Source: Aphrophora alni (lineage: Eukaryota; Arthropoda; Insecta; Hemiptera; Aphrophoridae). From it: a stretch of DNA of 64,000 nt. Position numbers and translations under genes: made by a program. Below, one piece after another: positions 23,251 to 34,990 of the stretch (the stretch's first letter is position 1; each line of letters opens with the position of its first letter). The DNA lies in contig OY740765.1 of the NCBI GenBank assembly GCA_963513935.1, positions 76,181,718 to 76,245,717 of the forward strand, written 5' to 3'. The notes beneath the pieces are model-generated. The model was not told the origin of the DNA and made no database searches. It saw only the letters and a program-made list of their open reading frames with translations.

Positions 23251-23379
23251 ATGGCGACGAAAAGAAAACATAATGTGCTTACAATGGCCCAAAAGTTAAA
23301 CGCATTGAATCGTATAGACAGAGCCGCATTGAAACGCCACACCAAATTAAAACAGAGGAAGATAAATGACTTTTTGTAA
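23251..23379 (+). CDS. Miniature pogo/Tigger transposase remnant, 42 aa
   Basis: An ATG frame of 42 codons starts MATKRKHNVLTMAQKLNAL, the start of the CENP-B-type N-terminal helix-turn-helix of Tigger/pogo transposases. It ends KRHTKLKQRKINDFL, which resembles a transposase C-terminus. All of the middle (rest of the DNA-binding domain and DDE domain) is missing, as if an internal deletion fused the two ends in frame. It cannot be a transposase. Whether it is expressed is unknown. Confidence 0.7.
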   Translation: MATKRKHNVLTMAQKLNALNRIDRAALKRHTKLKQRKINDFL

Positions 23380-23989
23380 ATAACAACTAAACCCTGTGTA
23401 AATTAAAAGCATGTGTAAATATTTCAGGTGTGTAAATAAAATGTTTTTCGTCATTTACAGTACATTGTGTAATTTCGTGTATTGTGTAAATTGAATGACT
23501 GTGTAAATATTGTGTTTTTTTCATGACTTATAAATGGTAAGTTATCATTTTATATTTTGTTTTATTTATCTTTCTATAATTTCGGATTATCTGGATTTTT
23601 GATTAACCGGATCACTTCCGGTCCCAATTAGTCCGGATAAACGAGGTTGTACTTTACTAACAATTATTTATAAATTTTGACATGAAAAATAAGAATTTGA
23701 TTTATTGATCCATTTATACACACATACTACACAAATATTCGATTCTAATATATATGTCAAATGGTAATGGAATAGAGGAAAAACCAAAAACACTGAAAAA
23801 TAATCCTGGGCCCAGCAAGGTGCCAGAGAACATCCATGCCAACTCATATCAAACTTCAAAATTTTGAGTCAATTGGGGCTTCCCTGAGATAATGGTTGAC
23901 ACATATAGACAGATATCATTCTTTAAAAAATGTCTAAATAAGTTCCTAGGACCTCAAAACACTGAGAAATAGGTTAAAAAATTTAAACA

Positions 23990-24245
23990 CACCCCAAAAC
24001 TTTATTTGTTTTGCAATTATAGTAAAATAATTGGATAATGTTTTCCTTCTTTATTTAATTTCAGAGTTTTATTTTTACTGAGCATATGTGGGGGTCAAGA
24101 AAATCGATTTAAAATTCAAAATCAGAATGTTAATAAATATGTAAATAGTACAAGTTTTAATTTTTATACAAAATTGTGTACATAATTCAAATCCTGATGA
24201 CAACAAATTCAAACTCAGTACTCCAAAATTCCTAAATATTATAAG

Positions 24246-24311
<66 letters not shown>

Positions 24312-24820
24312 CTTATTACCCAATTTTCTACATTTTTAAGGTTATTTTGGAGACCATAGGTATATAAACCAATGTCAACTTGGAACTCAGTGCTACAAAA
24401 TTAATATGTATTATGTTGCATTAACATAGACTACCGGTAATACATTAAATATATATATATATATATATATTGAGGGTTTTTGTGAATTGAGACATATACC
24501 AGGTATTTTGTATAAGCCAGATAAATGCAAAACAATATCAAATTCAAACTCAGCGCTAAAAATAAATACATATTAAAAATTTCACAAAAGCCTATTAATA
24601 TAATCTGTTAACAATTGTGTAGCTTTTTGAGGGGGTGCAGAAAATTTTCCACAGAATACAAATTTTTTGTTAAAAATTGCCCACAAAACCATAGCATTAT
24701 TATAACCAATTATTAGAGTATTAGTTGAATATTTTGTGCCTGTTGCAGAATCTGGGAGCCACCTTTAAAAAGACATTTATGGTAAACATTATTTTTAAAG
24801 ACTTCATTTCCTTATAAGCC
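23990..24820. repeat. Degenerate repeats with AAATTCAAA-TCAGC words and (AT)n tracts
   Basis: Words such as AAATTCAAACTCAG occur near 24105, 24200 and 24540, and similar ones near 32325, 34790 and 37650. A 60-bp (AT)n run lies at about 24250-24309 and a shorter one at about 24448-24470. This looks like an old dispersed insect repeat rather than a gene. Confidence 0.55.
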
Positions 24821-24985
24821 GATGGAAAGTTTACTTTGGATAATTTTCCAAGTTTTTCATTATCATGTCATTAAGTGTTTTTCATTAAAGCATATATTCA
24901 AAGATTCGCCAAATTTAGGCTTTTATGTTCTAATAGGTACATCTAAATTTTGTGAGCAACTCTTAATATGTCAATCATCCGAATC

Positions 24986-26220
24986 GCATATTTTTGATGC
25001 GTAAAATCATAGATTTGATCTGTGCAGTTTTTAGTAAAAACGACGCCATTTTTAACATATAATTACAAATCTATTTTTCTGTCAAACAGGTCGACCAAAA
25101 CGCTGTTCTATAGATCTTATCTTTCTCTTTCTAACCGTAGTTTACAAATTGTTCTGTGTCTCATAAATCGCAAGATATTTCTACTTGACCATAGAAGAAA
25201 CCTAACGGAACGAAATTCACTTGGCATTTGGAGTAGTTTACTAAATAAGATAATCGATTTTTGAATCGATATTTTGTAATTGATCTTTATAGTATGTTGT
25301 AGAGGAATTTCATTCTACAAGTTGGTAGTACTTGATATATAGTACTGTTATTCTCTGTTTCTTATTTTCAAGTCGGAATATAGGCATTTTTAGACGAGTA
25401 TGTGACATAAATTGACGCAGTAGGCGTGGCGCTATGTTTTGGGATTACATATTTCTGTAATTTTTTAGGTTTGAGTATACAAATTGTATGTAAATTGTGT
25501 ATACAAGTTACAATATATGTGTTTTTAGTTCTAAAGTTTATAATTTTGTGTGAATTTCTAGTTTTTGAATGGTTTATATTTGGGATAACCTAGAGGTATA
25601 TTGTAAACCTAGGCGCCTAAAAGCAAATTTTCTTATATTGAGTGTTTTATTTGATTATACAAGTATATATGTGTGTTATTCTTTGTAAAGTTTATTGTTT
25701 TAATGAAATCTAGTGATTTTGTCTTAGGCCTAGCTTTAGAAAGTTACTAATTACGCCTAAATTGTCGAGGTTTCAAACCTAACCTCACTTGTCGAGTACC
25801 ACTTTTTAGGAGAAAACGTTATTTTTATTTAGAAAATTTTAGAATTTGATTTTTTTTTTTACCAATAGTTATTCACATTTATACTAGAAAATGTTATTAA
25901 TCTTGAAAAAAATGTAAAACAATTATTTCTATGCTCAATTGGACTTTCATGGAAAACTTAGCCTTCGAATTTTGTTTGTTTTATTTGTTCTTTGCCATAC
26001 TGACTCCAAAATTATTTTTCAAACTTTTGTTTCATTACACTACTAAATTCTATGAACCATTCTGAATATAATGATGTATAGAAGTTGGTTTTCCATAAAT
26101 ATTACAATTTTTGGTGATTTTTTGAAAAAAAAAAGATAAATTTACCTTTTTTCGTAAAACAATTTTTTTAAATTTTGAAAATGTAACAATTTTTTTTTCT
26201 TCTAAATATATTCAAATATT
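24986..26220 (-). mobile_element. TTAA-1 non-autonomous element, copy E (both ends missing)
   Basis: It is similar to copies B and F over about 1.2 kb, from GCATATTTTTGATGCGTAAA to the CTAAATATATTCA region. Neither TTAA end is present; the right side changes abruptly into the repeat that starts about 26221. It is in the same orientation as B, D and F. Confidence 0.78.
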
Positions 26221-26239
26221 CATTTTATAATGGGATTTG

Positions 26240-27780
26240 AGAGAGTATATATCATTTTCAAATTTTTGTAGGTTTTTTATATAGTCGTATAGAATATTTC
26301 CTGAAAATTTTAACAAATATCTATAAATAAATAGATTAGGCCTATACAAGTTATAATTTGACGCTATTTTCAACCAAACCGATAGCTGTAAACTATTAGC
26401 ATAGATCTGATAGTTTATATAAAATTTAATTGTGAATTCAAAAATGTTTTGATATTTCAAATCCGTTCGATAGTTTTCAAGATACAAATGATTTAATAAA
26501 GGCGTGTCATTGCATTTCAATAAAATTCAAACGCTAATGTAAACGGGTTTACTAAATTATATTTATTTCGAGAACCGTTGAATGGATGTTAATTATCTAA
26601 AGAAAATTTAATTCACAATTAAATTTTCTAAAAATTGGTATATCAGAATATTACTACAGCAATTAATAAACGTATGTAATAAACCAATAAAAATAGCAGT
26701 ATTTAGAAATCGCTTACAATTTTGCTATAAACGTTCATAAATCAAAAAATTATGTATATATCATTTTCAAATTTTCGTATGTTTTTTATATAGTCATATA
26801 GAACATTTCCTGAAAATTTTAACAAAATCTATAAATAAATAGACTAGGCCTATACAAGTTATAATTTGACACTATTTTCAACCAGACCGATAGCGGTAAA
26901 TGGTTGTAAATTGTTTAATGATTATTAGTCTAGATCTGATAGTTATAGAAGTCTAGCTTTGATAGTTTATAGAAAATTTAATTGTGAATTCAAAAATGTT
27001 TTGATATTTCAAATCCGTTCGGTGGTTTTCGAGATACAAATGATTTAATAAAGGCGTATTGTTGCATTTCAATAAAGTTCACAAAAAGTTTAGGTTACTT
27101 GTTAAAATTTATTTCAATGTTGTTTTGAAGAAATTAGTTTTTTCGTTGTAATGTAATTAAATTTTATTGTATCTTGATGAAATTTTCACAACATGCACAC
27201 ATATATTTTGCTGTGATAATTATTAAATTTTATTTAATTTTGTTAATTCGTTTAAGGGAAATTATGTTTTTTTTTGTTGTAAATCAATTAAATTTTATTA
27301 TATCTTGATGATTTTTTCACAAAATGTGTATAAGCAGATTAGTAAGAAGTGTGTTAAATTTTGTTTAAATCTGTTTGTTTAAAAAATATATATATATAAA
27401 TAGACGATGAATTGTATCGTCTCGTAACATCGAAAATATATTTTCTATTGAAGTAATTATTAGATTTTGAATAAAATTAAACAGATATGATAACAGAATA
27501 TATATGTATATGTTGTGAAAATTTCATCAAGATACAATAAAATTTAATTACTTTACAATGAAAAAATTAAACTAATTGTTAATTAAACTAATCTTCGCTA
27601 CTTTTAACAACATTGAAGTAGATTTTAACAAGTAACCTAAACTTTTTGTGAAATAATGACAAATTTGTACATGGTTTTAATAAATTGTTTATAGTTTGAA
27701 AACCACTGAACGGATTTGAAATATCAAAACATTTTTGAATTCACAATTACATTTTCTATAAAATATGAGATTTAGATTAA
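26240..27780. repeat. Direct and fold-back repeats (unclassified element)
   Basis: Segments 26245-26525 and 26755-27070 are direct copies (TATATCATTTTCAAATTT...CAAATCCGTTCG..). From about 26980 the sequence is mirrored: the 26980-27215 arm pairs with 27500-27775, including TTTAGGTTACTTGTTAAAAT against its reverse complement at about 27625, and TTGTATCTTGATGAAATTTT against 27520. The centre is near 27390. It is a long imperfect hairpin, as in foldback MITEs. Confidence 0.8.
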
Positions 27781-28375
27781 TATAGTATAATAATAATAAA
27801 ATATAATTAACGATTGTTTACTGCAACTACTCAGGTTAAAAACGAAATGTAAATATTGTATTATATATTATATAAATATTTAAAATGTATTAATTATTAT
27901 ATTATTATATATCTTTAACATAATAATATCTGTTATTATCTTTAATATAATATTGTTGTTAAAATGTACGGTTCTTTATAATTTAGGTTAGAAATTTTCA
28001 AAAAGTCGTCATTTTTAAACGCTTAGTGGATATAATCACTTAAGGTATTTTACTTAAAATTTTAGGTATAATTTTAGGTGAAGTTTTAACTCAATTGGTC
28101 AAACTTATTTTGTAATAAACACATAAGGTACAGACAGACGAAAAAGTCTGTTCATATTGTAAAATATGTTTATCTCGATCCAAGAATCAAATCCACAAAA
28201 AAACCCAAGAGAGTTTGGGGATACCCTGTATAACATTAATTGAAATATTATATGAATAGTTTGTTTTAACACAAAACGACATACACAACAAAACTCCGCA
28301 CATTATTTAGTTTATTATTTCCAAATTGAATACTTTGTTCAATACATATTTCTAGTTTATTGTTTATTTACATTA

Positions 28376-28427
<52 letters not shown>

Positions 28428-28815
28428 CCAAATACCACTGACTGACTTGCTGACTCATCACGATTTCTCAAAAATTATTGAACGGATTGGAATGAAATTT
28501 GGTATGTAGCTTCCTCTAAGGTTGTAGGTGCTCACTAAGAAAGGGTTTTAAAAAATTCGAATATTTTAGGGGGTTTGGGCGGTCAAAGTTGTAAAAATCC
28601 CCATAAGAAATACATACCGGTAGTATAATATATTTATTAATATATTGTTTTATTTTAGGGCGGTATGGGGCGGGGTTTGGATGGGTCAAAGTTACTAAAA
28701 ATCCCCATAAGAAATACATAGTAAAATATATTTATTGGTAGGCCTATATTTTTTTGGTTAATATACATTTAAATTTGATTTGTCTCTCCGTGCAAAGCCG
28801 GATAGGGCCAGCTAG
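28376..28815 (+). mobile_element. Short non-autonomous Helitron
   Basis: It starts TCTATATATATAT, ends GGGCCAGCTAG, and sits between A (28375) and T (28816), as expected for Helitrons (TC...CTRR, A^T target, no target duplication). The internal block CACTGACTGACTTGCTGACT and AATGAAATTTGGTATGTAG is the kind seen in common insect Helitron families. Two tandem copies of a roughly 100-bp unit contain AAAATCCCCATAAGAAATAC. It is 440 bp with no Rep/helicase. Confidence 0.78.
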
Positions 28816-28819
28816 TAAA

Positions 28820-31800
28820 CTATATAATATTATGGCAGATAATTTTAGAAAAGTAAAAATATCACTTCCGTCAGTAAGAAAAGAGTTAATGGACTTTGGA
28901 CTCATGAAAAGGTCCATCTGTAAGTGGTCTAAACCATAAAGTTCTACTTGTTTACAAGTATTTTACATACAAACAACCCGCCGTGTAATAAAAAACTTTC
29001 TCTGTAGACATATTTTTGAGTTCTCAGTCCAAGCTATTGTAATTTACTCAGGTAACACACACCCAATTGAACCCTTCTTGAATAAGAAATGCAGGGCAAC
29101 CTTCCACGGTCCACATGGTCAACTTCCTATTGTCTGTATGTAATATTGTCTGTATGCCTGTATACCTCGGCTACCGGGGGCTGGCCTGAGTTAAACCCCA
29201 GGCCTTGCTTCCGCCTTCAGCTAATTCAATATTGAGTCTCATTTATGCTTCCCCACTAGGAAATTAACATTCTTTTCATGATCGTAATTTGGAAATTTCC
29301 ATCGCATATTTGAAAAGTACAGTACATGAGAAAATTAGAAGAATGATACCAAACACAACATAATTTGGTAAAAAAATCATACAATATATAGGCGCAGCCT
29401 GTTTGTGTGCAGTAACAATCGAGTTGGTTTTTGGTAACGATATTAAATTCAATTTTGTCAAAAATGTATACATAACAATATTATTAAATAATACAGTATT
29501 TAAATTGATTTGTTATATGTTTTTCAAGCAACGAATGCTTGTAATGCTCCAAGCAAAAAATTAGTTGTAATATGTATATTATGTGCATATAACTAGCTGT
29601 ATTGCGTACATATTGAGCTTATAACTTTGTAAAATATGAGTGTATTAGTTTTAACTATATATATATTACGTGATTATAACAAACTTGATCAAACTTTTGA
29701 TGCTAATAAACCTAATCAGCTGTTATATAGCTTAATTGTTATTGTATACCGTTGGATGTATAAAGTGTATGCATTTTTAGTATTACATTGAAAAACAAAG
29801 TGTTACACCTAATCTGTAATAAGATATAAAAGGAAATGTGGAACAAACCATGGATTTCCTTTTAAATCACTTGCTTGCATCCTGGGAAAAATCCTCTCTC
29901 GCGAAAACATCAGCTCCCCTGAAAACGTGTCTCTTATAGCCCACAAATATATTTGAGTTAATACTTGAAATAAATAGTTCATTAATACTGCTCTTTCAAA
30001 TCAAGCCGATTTGTAATATTCTTTTCTTTGACCAATCCATACATAAATGAATAGGTAGTTATCAAACAAACATTTCATTTCTAAATAACTATTTGACACT
30101 TAGACGATGATTAGAAGATATACTATTTTTTTGGGAAAGTACTAACAAATAAATAAAATTGTATGGCCTAAAATAGGCTATATCTATAACTATTTTATTA
30201 TATAACAAAATTACATACAGTAATTGCAGATTAAGTCGTAGTACGCCTAATGTTTAAGTTTTTACTTATTTCTTAATAAGTGTATTGACAAATCAAACCT
30301 AGCATCCCTTGTGTATTTACGACCTACCAGTAGCTGACTAAGCCCCAAGTCCCAACCTTTTGTTTGTTAATAGGGGATAATAAACATGACAGAAATTGTG
30401 TGGCAAAGTTAACAGCACTTTGATTTTTTATACAAGTTATTTGTCCTTAAAGCTGTTAACAAATTATAAAGCCAGTTGTAGTTATTTTTTACGTTCCTAA
30501 TAAGTAGGCCTATATTTAAAAGAGTTGATATTGTTGATTTTAATATCAATTTGTACAAATGTATTATTATTATTTTTGTTAACTTCTTTACTGTATTCCA
30601 ATTAGACTAATAAAGTCAGAAGAGATAGTTACACGCAGTAAAAAAAAACTTTAGAAACTAGGTTTGAACCTATGCAACTAAGTTGTAGGTCCATCTGTAC
30701 CCTACCAGAATAGACGAATAGGGTTAATCGTAAGTTTCTTAATGCAGAACATTTTGATTTATTTTAACTTTTTGGTTAGTCATATCTTCAACGAATTAAA
30801 ATTGGCAGCAAAAATAAAAGTAAAGAACAAATTACCGTTTTTATGACCCATTTAAAAAAATGTTTACTACTTTTTTAATGGGAAACCATAAAAATATAAC
30901 GCTACCGTTTTCGCATCTCGAACTCTAATTCAAATTACAGTATTTGTATAGGAATTTCTGTTGTAATTCTAACTTATAATTATTTTTATATCTATGTTAT
31001 ATTGTTCTGTGTATAACTTGAGCAGTACTAGTAATAAACATTACAAGGTATTAATTCTTAGACAAAATGTATTGTACCTCAGCTACATTTTAGGAAGTGT
31101 ATGTTTATTTAATTTTCATGTGTCCCGTTGGAAATATAACATTTTTTGGTAGTAGTTTTAATAATATAATGTTCCTGGATGAGAGTGGGAAGTAACAAAT
31201 CTAATTTAAATGTTCATCCCGATAATTATTAAATGAAATAAATAAAATTGTATGTTGGAGTATCGCGGTGTCTTGATCCATAATTTTAAAATGCTCTAAA
31301 ATGGTGGTGGTAAAACGAAACACAATAATTACAAAGAATTCACACACACATTGTTAGTGAGTTTTTCAGGATTATTTTAATTTAACATTCATTTGAAGCT
31401 TCCTTGTACCAACCAGGCATTTTTGTTATAAATCTATTAGGCCTAGTTTTGTTTCCTAAGTAATAATTTAAAACTTAACTTATAAAAAAGTTTGTAAATT
31501 TGTTAGTACTGTAATTTTCATTTACTACTATTTACTTTATAAATTACAATGTATTTAACAAATATGAAACATAATTTAATTTAATCAATCACTTAACGAA
31601 TAACAACAAATATAAACATAATGACATGCAATAAGATGTAAACGTGGGACAAATAATACATCCCCGTAAATCACTCTCTCACATCCTCGCAAATCTTCTC
31701 TCAAACAAAATAATCATATCCCCAGAAAAGCTAGTCTCTTACATGCCCACAAGTTTCTGTCTCTCGTAACCGTTACATCCCCACAAAAACACATATTTTT

Positions 31801-32530
31801 TCAAAAATCAAAATCAAAATTTTTGAGAGATAACGTATTAGGAGTCATACGTATTTATTAAGCAATACATTTTTAAAAAATCAGACTTCTACCTTATATA
31901 TTTAGAGACCGACATGATTCTGATAATAGTCCAAAATTGTTAGTGGATCAAAACATCGAAATCAAAACATAGTTTATTTATCAAAATGTTAGCACCTTCA
32001 TAATACTTTTCTTACAAATAAAATTGAAAAAAAAAATTTTAATTCTTGAATAGTTCTTAAAAATCATTTAATTTTGGTAGCATTTAAACTCTAATATATT
32101 AGTTAATTTGAAACCATAAAATAAACATAGGGACCAAAATCGGATGGGAAATAAATTGATTGAAATTTTAGATACCATTCTTTTTTTAAAGATATGGGTT
32201 TATACCCATTAAAATATCCATATTAAATCTATATGGAAAATCAATTTCAACAAAATCGTTAAAATTTTTGGACACCATTTTGTTTCTGGGGCCAAACAAA
32301 AATCCTACATAAAAGAAAACAGTAAATTCAAAATCAGCATCCTAAAAAAATATATTTGAATGTTATTTTTTTTTTAATCTCTAAATAAAAGGCAATAATA
32401 AATTAGAGATTGTTGTAAATATCATATGTGAAATAAGTGTGACTAAAATGGTAAAGAAATGTCTTGAAATTTTTGACTAACTTATTTTGTAAATACTAAA
32501 AACAATGATAATTTCGAGATCAGCATCCTA
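28820..32530. other. Long intron stretch without a gene
   Basis: AT-rich. Two diverged direct copies of a block (about 29820-29960 and 31615-31800: AATAAGATATAAA...AAATCAC.., GTCTCTTA.A.CCCACAA) show another old repeat. Short frames are unsupported. Confidence 0.5.
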
Positions 32531-32534
32531 TTAA

Positions 32535-34683
32535 CCCTCGACCTGGTGGACAGCCCGGTTTTAACAAATGACCGGGTCGCGGCATTAGCGATGGTTCACT
32601 TCACCAACTAAAAAACACATATTTTGCCATTCAACGTTACGCCCACTTAAAATTGTCCCATCGCAATAAATAAAATACCGTTGGAAAGCTAATGTTCCGT
32701 AGATGCATATTATGCAAAAAAAATACCACAAAACGTTATAAATAATATTCCAAAAATTGGTGAAGTTCGCATATTTTTTATGCAAAACGTCCAAGTTTTA
32801 CGTTAACAAGTTTTAAACAAAACATTCGTATCGTTTGTCTATAAATTCCTATTTCAATCTGTCACATCTGACAACACTGCTTGATAGATAGCGTCTTTCT
32901 CTTCAAAACCGTCTTTTTCAAATGTTTCCAACTAGTATAGTTTTTATTATATATAAATTGAACCAAATCAAGAATTTTAACGCTATTTTACATGTTAAAA
33001 ATTACATTTTTTGCAATTCAACTTTTATCCTAGTAGATATTATATTATCGAAATGTATTCTATACCATTGAAAAGGTAATCTTTCATTACCAAGATTAAA
33101 AAATTTAAAGTTGCGTAAAATAGAAAAACACGACTTGACTGAAGTTGACGTTCATAACGCCAGGTTCCAACAATTTGCTGCGGCGAGTTTTATATAGAAA
33201 ATATCACCTATATGTTCATATATTTTTTCGAAATGGTAAAACTTGTCCAAATGTTACAAGTTGACAATATTATATAGTATTTTTCTTCCTCTTTCGAACT
33301 ATGAAGACGAAATCATCCTAAGTTATATAGTTTACGAGTTATATCCATTCTAGGAAATGATCCTCAGAACTTTCAGACCGGTGCGATATTCAATGTCCAG
33401 ACAGTCTTGAAGAATCCGATCTTTATTTTTATACAATCTTGTCGTTTTTGATATAACTGTAAAGAGGAGGTTTCAATGTTTAACCTTGTATTTGAAACAC
33501 ATCTGTACAAGGAAAAATACAAAGGCTGTGGTACTTTATAAAACGTAGAATAACCTCAAATTTGTTACTTCGATCTCGCAAGATTTTTGCCGAAGTGGAA
33601 ATTTCAAAGTGTAATAGCTTTGTGTTTTTATAGTGAATATAAGTTTCATGAAGTGATTTTTTTATTATAATTTGTTTATACAACTTAAAATAAATGTGTC
33701 AATGTTTGTAGAGTCTAGTTATGAGTGATAATTCATATTTTCGGCATAGTCTAGCCAAATCTAGTACTATTCAGGCCTAGTTCTAGATTTGCTTTTGGAA
33801 CTTTTAGTTTCAAGAAAACATATATTTATTATAATATGTATATACATAATATATAAATGTATATACAACTTATAATAAATGTGTCAATGTTTGTAGAGTG
33901 TATTTATTAGTGATATTTCATATTTTTGGTTTTTTTTCACAGCCCTAACCTCAACGTCTAGGCTATTATGAAGGTAGATTTTTATCATAAATGACCCATG
34001 TCTAATGAAAATTTTTAAAATTGATTTTTTTTTTAGCAACTTTTATCCACAAATATACAACAAATCTCTAGGAATTCTTCAAAAAAATGAGAAAAAAAAT
34101 CTTTTATATGGTTTATGTACTGATTTCTGTAAAAATTTTCTCTCTGTTACTCTCGATTTTTTGGTATTTGACCAAAAAACTCCAAATGTAATACATCTAA
34201 ATTATTTTTCACTATACACCTACATTCTATGCACCTTTCTGGACATAATGATATATAGAAGTTCTGTATAAAATATATTTTACTATTTTTAATGTTTTTT
34301 TAAAAAAATAAAGAGAAAATTCAGTTTTTACGTAAAATATTTTTTTACATTTTTAAAATGTAACAAATTTATATATTTTTTTCCTAAATATATTCACAAA
34401 TAATACACAAAAATTGTGTATATCTTAGAAATAGGTAGTAAGCTATTGATTTTGGGTGATACAGGTTTTTCTGAAAATAAGTTAATATCATTTTTGACAT
34501 CTAACATACTTAATCCAAAACCGTTTCAAAAATTTATTTTTTTATTACATAGATGAATTCTATGCATCTTTCTGAGAAAAATGATATCTTATAAGTTAGG
34601 TTTTGTATACAAATAATATATTTTATTAATTTTTAAACGAACGAAGAATTTTTAAGACAAATTAACATGCGCCAGAAGGAGGG
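32535..34683 (-). mobile_element. TTAA-1 non-autonomous element, copy D
   Basis: TTAA at 32531-32534 and 34684-34687 flanks a 2149-bp element with ends CCCTCGACCTGG / CCCTCCTTCTGG. A GACC..GG / CCGGGTC imperfect hairpin near the left end corresponds to the palindrome of copy A. It shares with copy A an internal region absent from B, C, E and F (CAAGTTGACAATATTATATAG near 33260; copy A equivalent near 10165), so A and D are a longer subfamily. Confidence 0.85.
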
Positions 34684-34990
34684 TTAAACATACCTAAATA
34701 ACTTTTATAAAAATAAAAATTGATATTTTATATCACTATTTTGTTTTCGGTAGTCATCCAAACTAACACGTCAGTGCAAAAATGTGTTAGCAAATTCAAA
34801 CTCGGTATAAGATACACAGAAAACACAGACACACATATTTTATTTGAAAAAAATCTGTTGATACAACAAAAGTATTGAACAACTACATATTGTTTTCTGC
34901 TGGTCAGCCAAGTTCAACCTAAAAAGCTATGGTAATTTCAAGATTATCCTACAAAACATAAAGTAAACAATTTTGATAAACTCTATAGAG

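Larger units (their letters stand above)
22239..23654 (+). mobile_element. pogo/Tigger-like element, internally deleted
   Basis: TA at 22237-22238 and 23655-23656 flanks inverted ends: left CAGTACTACCTCGTTTATCC, right (read inward) AAGTACAACCTCGTTTATCC. It is 1416 bp. Only a short remnant of the transposase is left (23251-23379). The TA target, the CAGTA..CTCGTTTATCCGG end and the CENP-B-like N-terminus all fit pogo/Tigger. Confidence 0.85.

Noticed and set aside
24075..24323. Frame encoding a run of alternating Tyr-Ile
   Set aside because: It is only the translation of the (AT)n microsatellite at about 24250-24309.
26212..26520. 102-codon minus-strand frame
   Set aside because: It lies wholly in the direct/fold-back repeat and is not open in the second copy at 26755-27070.
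30650..30715. Possible tRNA or tRNA-derived SINE (TAGGTTCAAACCTA-like TpsiC arm on the minus strand)
   Set aside because: Only one arm-like hairpin is visible; no D arm, anticodon arm or acceptor stem of the right spacing could be found.
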